Part shown: positions 59,811-59,848 of the stretch, piece by piece
How positions within the stretch are numbered: position 1 is the stretch's first letter
Layout: each line of letters begins with the position of its first letter
NCBI GenBank assembly: GCA_965371855.1
Contig: CBDUZZ010000026.1
Coordinates: 1-59,848, forward strand
Direction of reading: 5' to 3'
Source: JAADEM01 sp965371855
GTDB taxonomy: Bacteria; Bacteroidota; Bacteroidia; Bacteroidales; Marinilabiliaceae
DNA length: 59,848 bases
Position numbers and translations under genes: made by a program
Notes under the pieces: model-generated
What the model saw: only the letters and a program-made list of their open reading frames with translations
What the model was told of the DNA's origin: nothing
The model's database searches: none

Positions 59811-59841
59811 TTGTTGTTAGCAAATAAAGTTTCTATCTTTG
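59811..59841 (+). promoter_or_regulatory. Bacteroidota-type promoter reading out of the window
   Basis: TTG at 59811-59813 and TATCTTTG at 59834-59841, 20 bases apart, match the -33/-7 consensus exactly. Transcription would start near 59847, so the gene it serves lies beyond the window. Confidence 0.7.
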
Positions 59842-59848
59842 CACCCGC

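Noticed and set aside
1..59848. CRISPR array, integrase, transposase or prophage
   Set aside because: No regularly spaced direct repeats and no recombinase, transposase or phage structural motifs were seen in any frame.

Overview
This is an AT-rich bacterial window carrying core housekeeping genes of a member of the Bacteroidota, most likely Bacteroidales or Marinilabiliales. The grounds are the lpxD / lpxC-fabZ fusion / lpxA block, a rimP-nusA-infB operon without rbfA, era-der adjacency, GSCFA, DUF4296 and S46-peptidase proteins, a GT3-type glycogen synthase, and several promoters of the Bacteroidota form TTG-N18..20-TAnnTTTG. Nothing looks like a large mobile island. The accessory signal is at the left edge (positions 1-1364) and in small palindromic elements.

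Layout. 1-1364: a palindromic MITE-like element, a tiny membrane ORF, a solo RHS-core gene and a truncated HicB-like antitoxin that runs into trmB. 1357-7670: trmB, an alkyltransferase-like protein, a DUF5808 protein, aquaporin Z with an apparent frameshift, aspA, an M17 aminopeptidase and pdxA. 7700-7861: a second palindromic element. 7898-12643 (minus): HD phosphohydrolase, lpxD, lpxC-fabZ, lpxA (lipid A synthesis). 12755-17607: promoter, terminator-like leader hairpin, rimP-nusA-infB and terminator. 17680-23190: a GNAT-like protein, an RND/MMPL exporter overlapping a LolA-like periplasmic protein, and a GSCFA protein.

23363-34540 is an alpha-glucan (glycogen) locus: debranching enzyme, GT4 glycosyltransferase and GH57 amylase, then a separate 1413-residue protein joining a GT3 glycogen synthase to a GT35 phosphorylase, then a convergent GH13 branching enzyme. 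Together they supply elongation, branching, phosphorolysis and debranching. No glgC is present, which fits a UDP-glucose-using GT3 enzyme.

34692-37764: sigma-54 activator, lptE, TPR-like protein and secG, followed by groEL without groES. 39805-43455: sugar-phosphate transferase, DUF4296 lipoprotein, a small protein that looks like an amidohydrolase stripped of its catalytic barrel, and cysQ. 43625-46869: pgk, waaA and RNase H. 46873-51481: TPR histidine kinase, tRNA-Cys, folB and glnS. 51516-59633 (minus): S46 dipeptidyl-peptidase, der, era, a secreted metallophosphoesterase and a Tat-exported Gfo/Idh/MocA oxidoreductase. The window ends in a rightward promoter for a gene outside it.

The observations most worth a second look are the terminator-like hairpins in the leaders of rimP-nusA-infB and of the synthase-phosphorylase fusion, the fusion itself, the barrel-less amidohydrolase relative, the RHS/HicB remnant fused to the start of trmB, and the groES-less groEL. 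All functional calls are from reading sequence and recalled family motifs; no database search was run.
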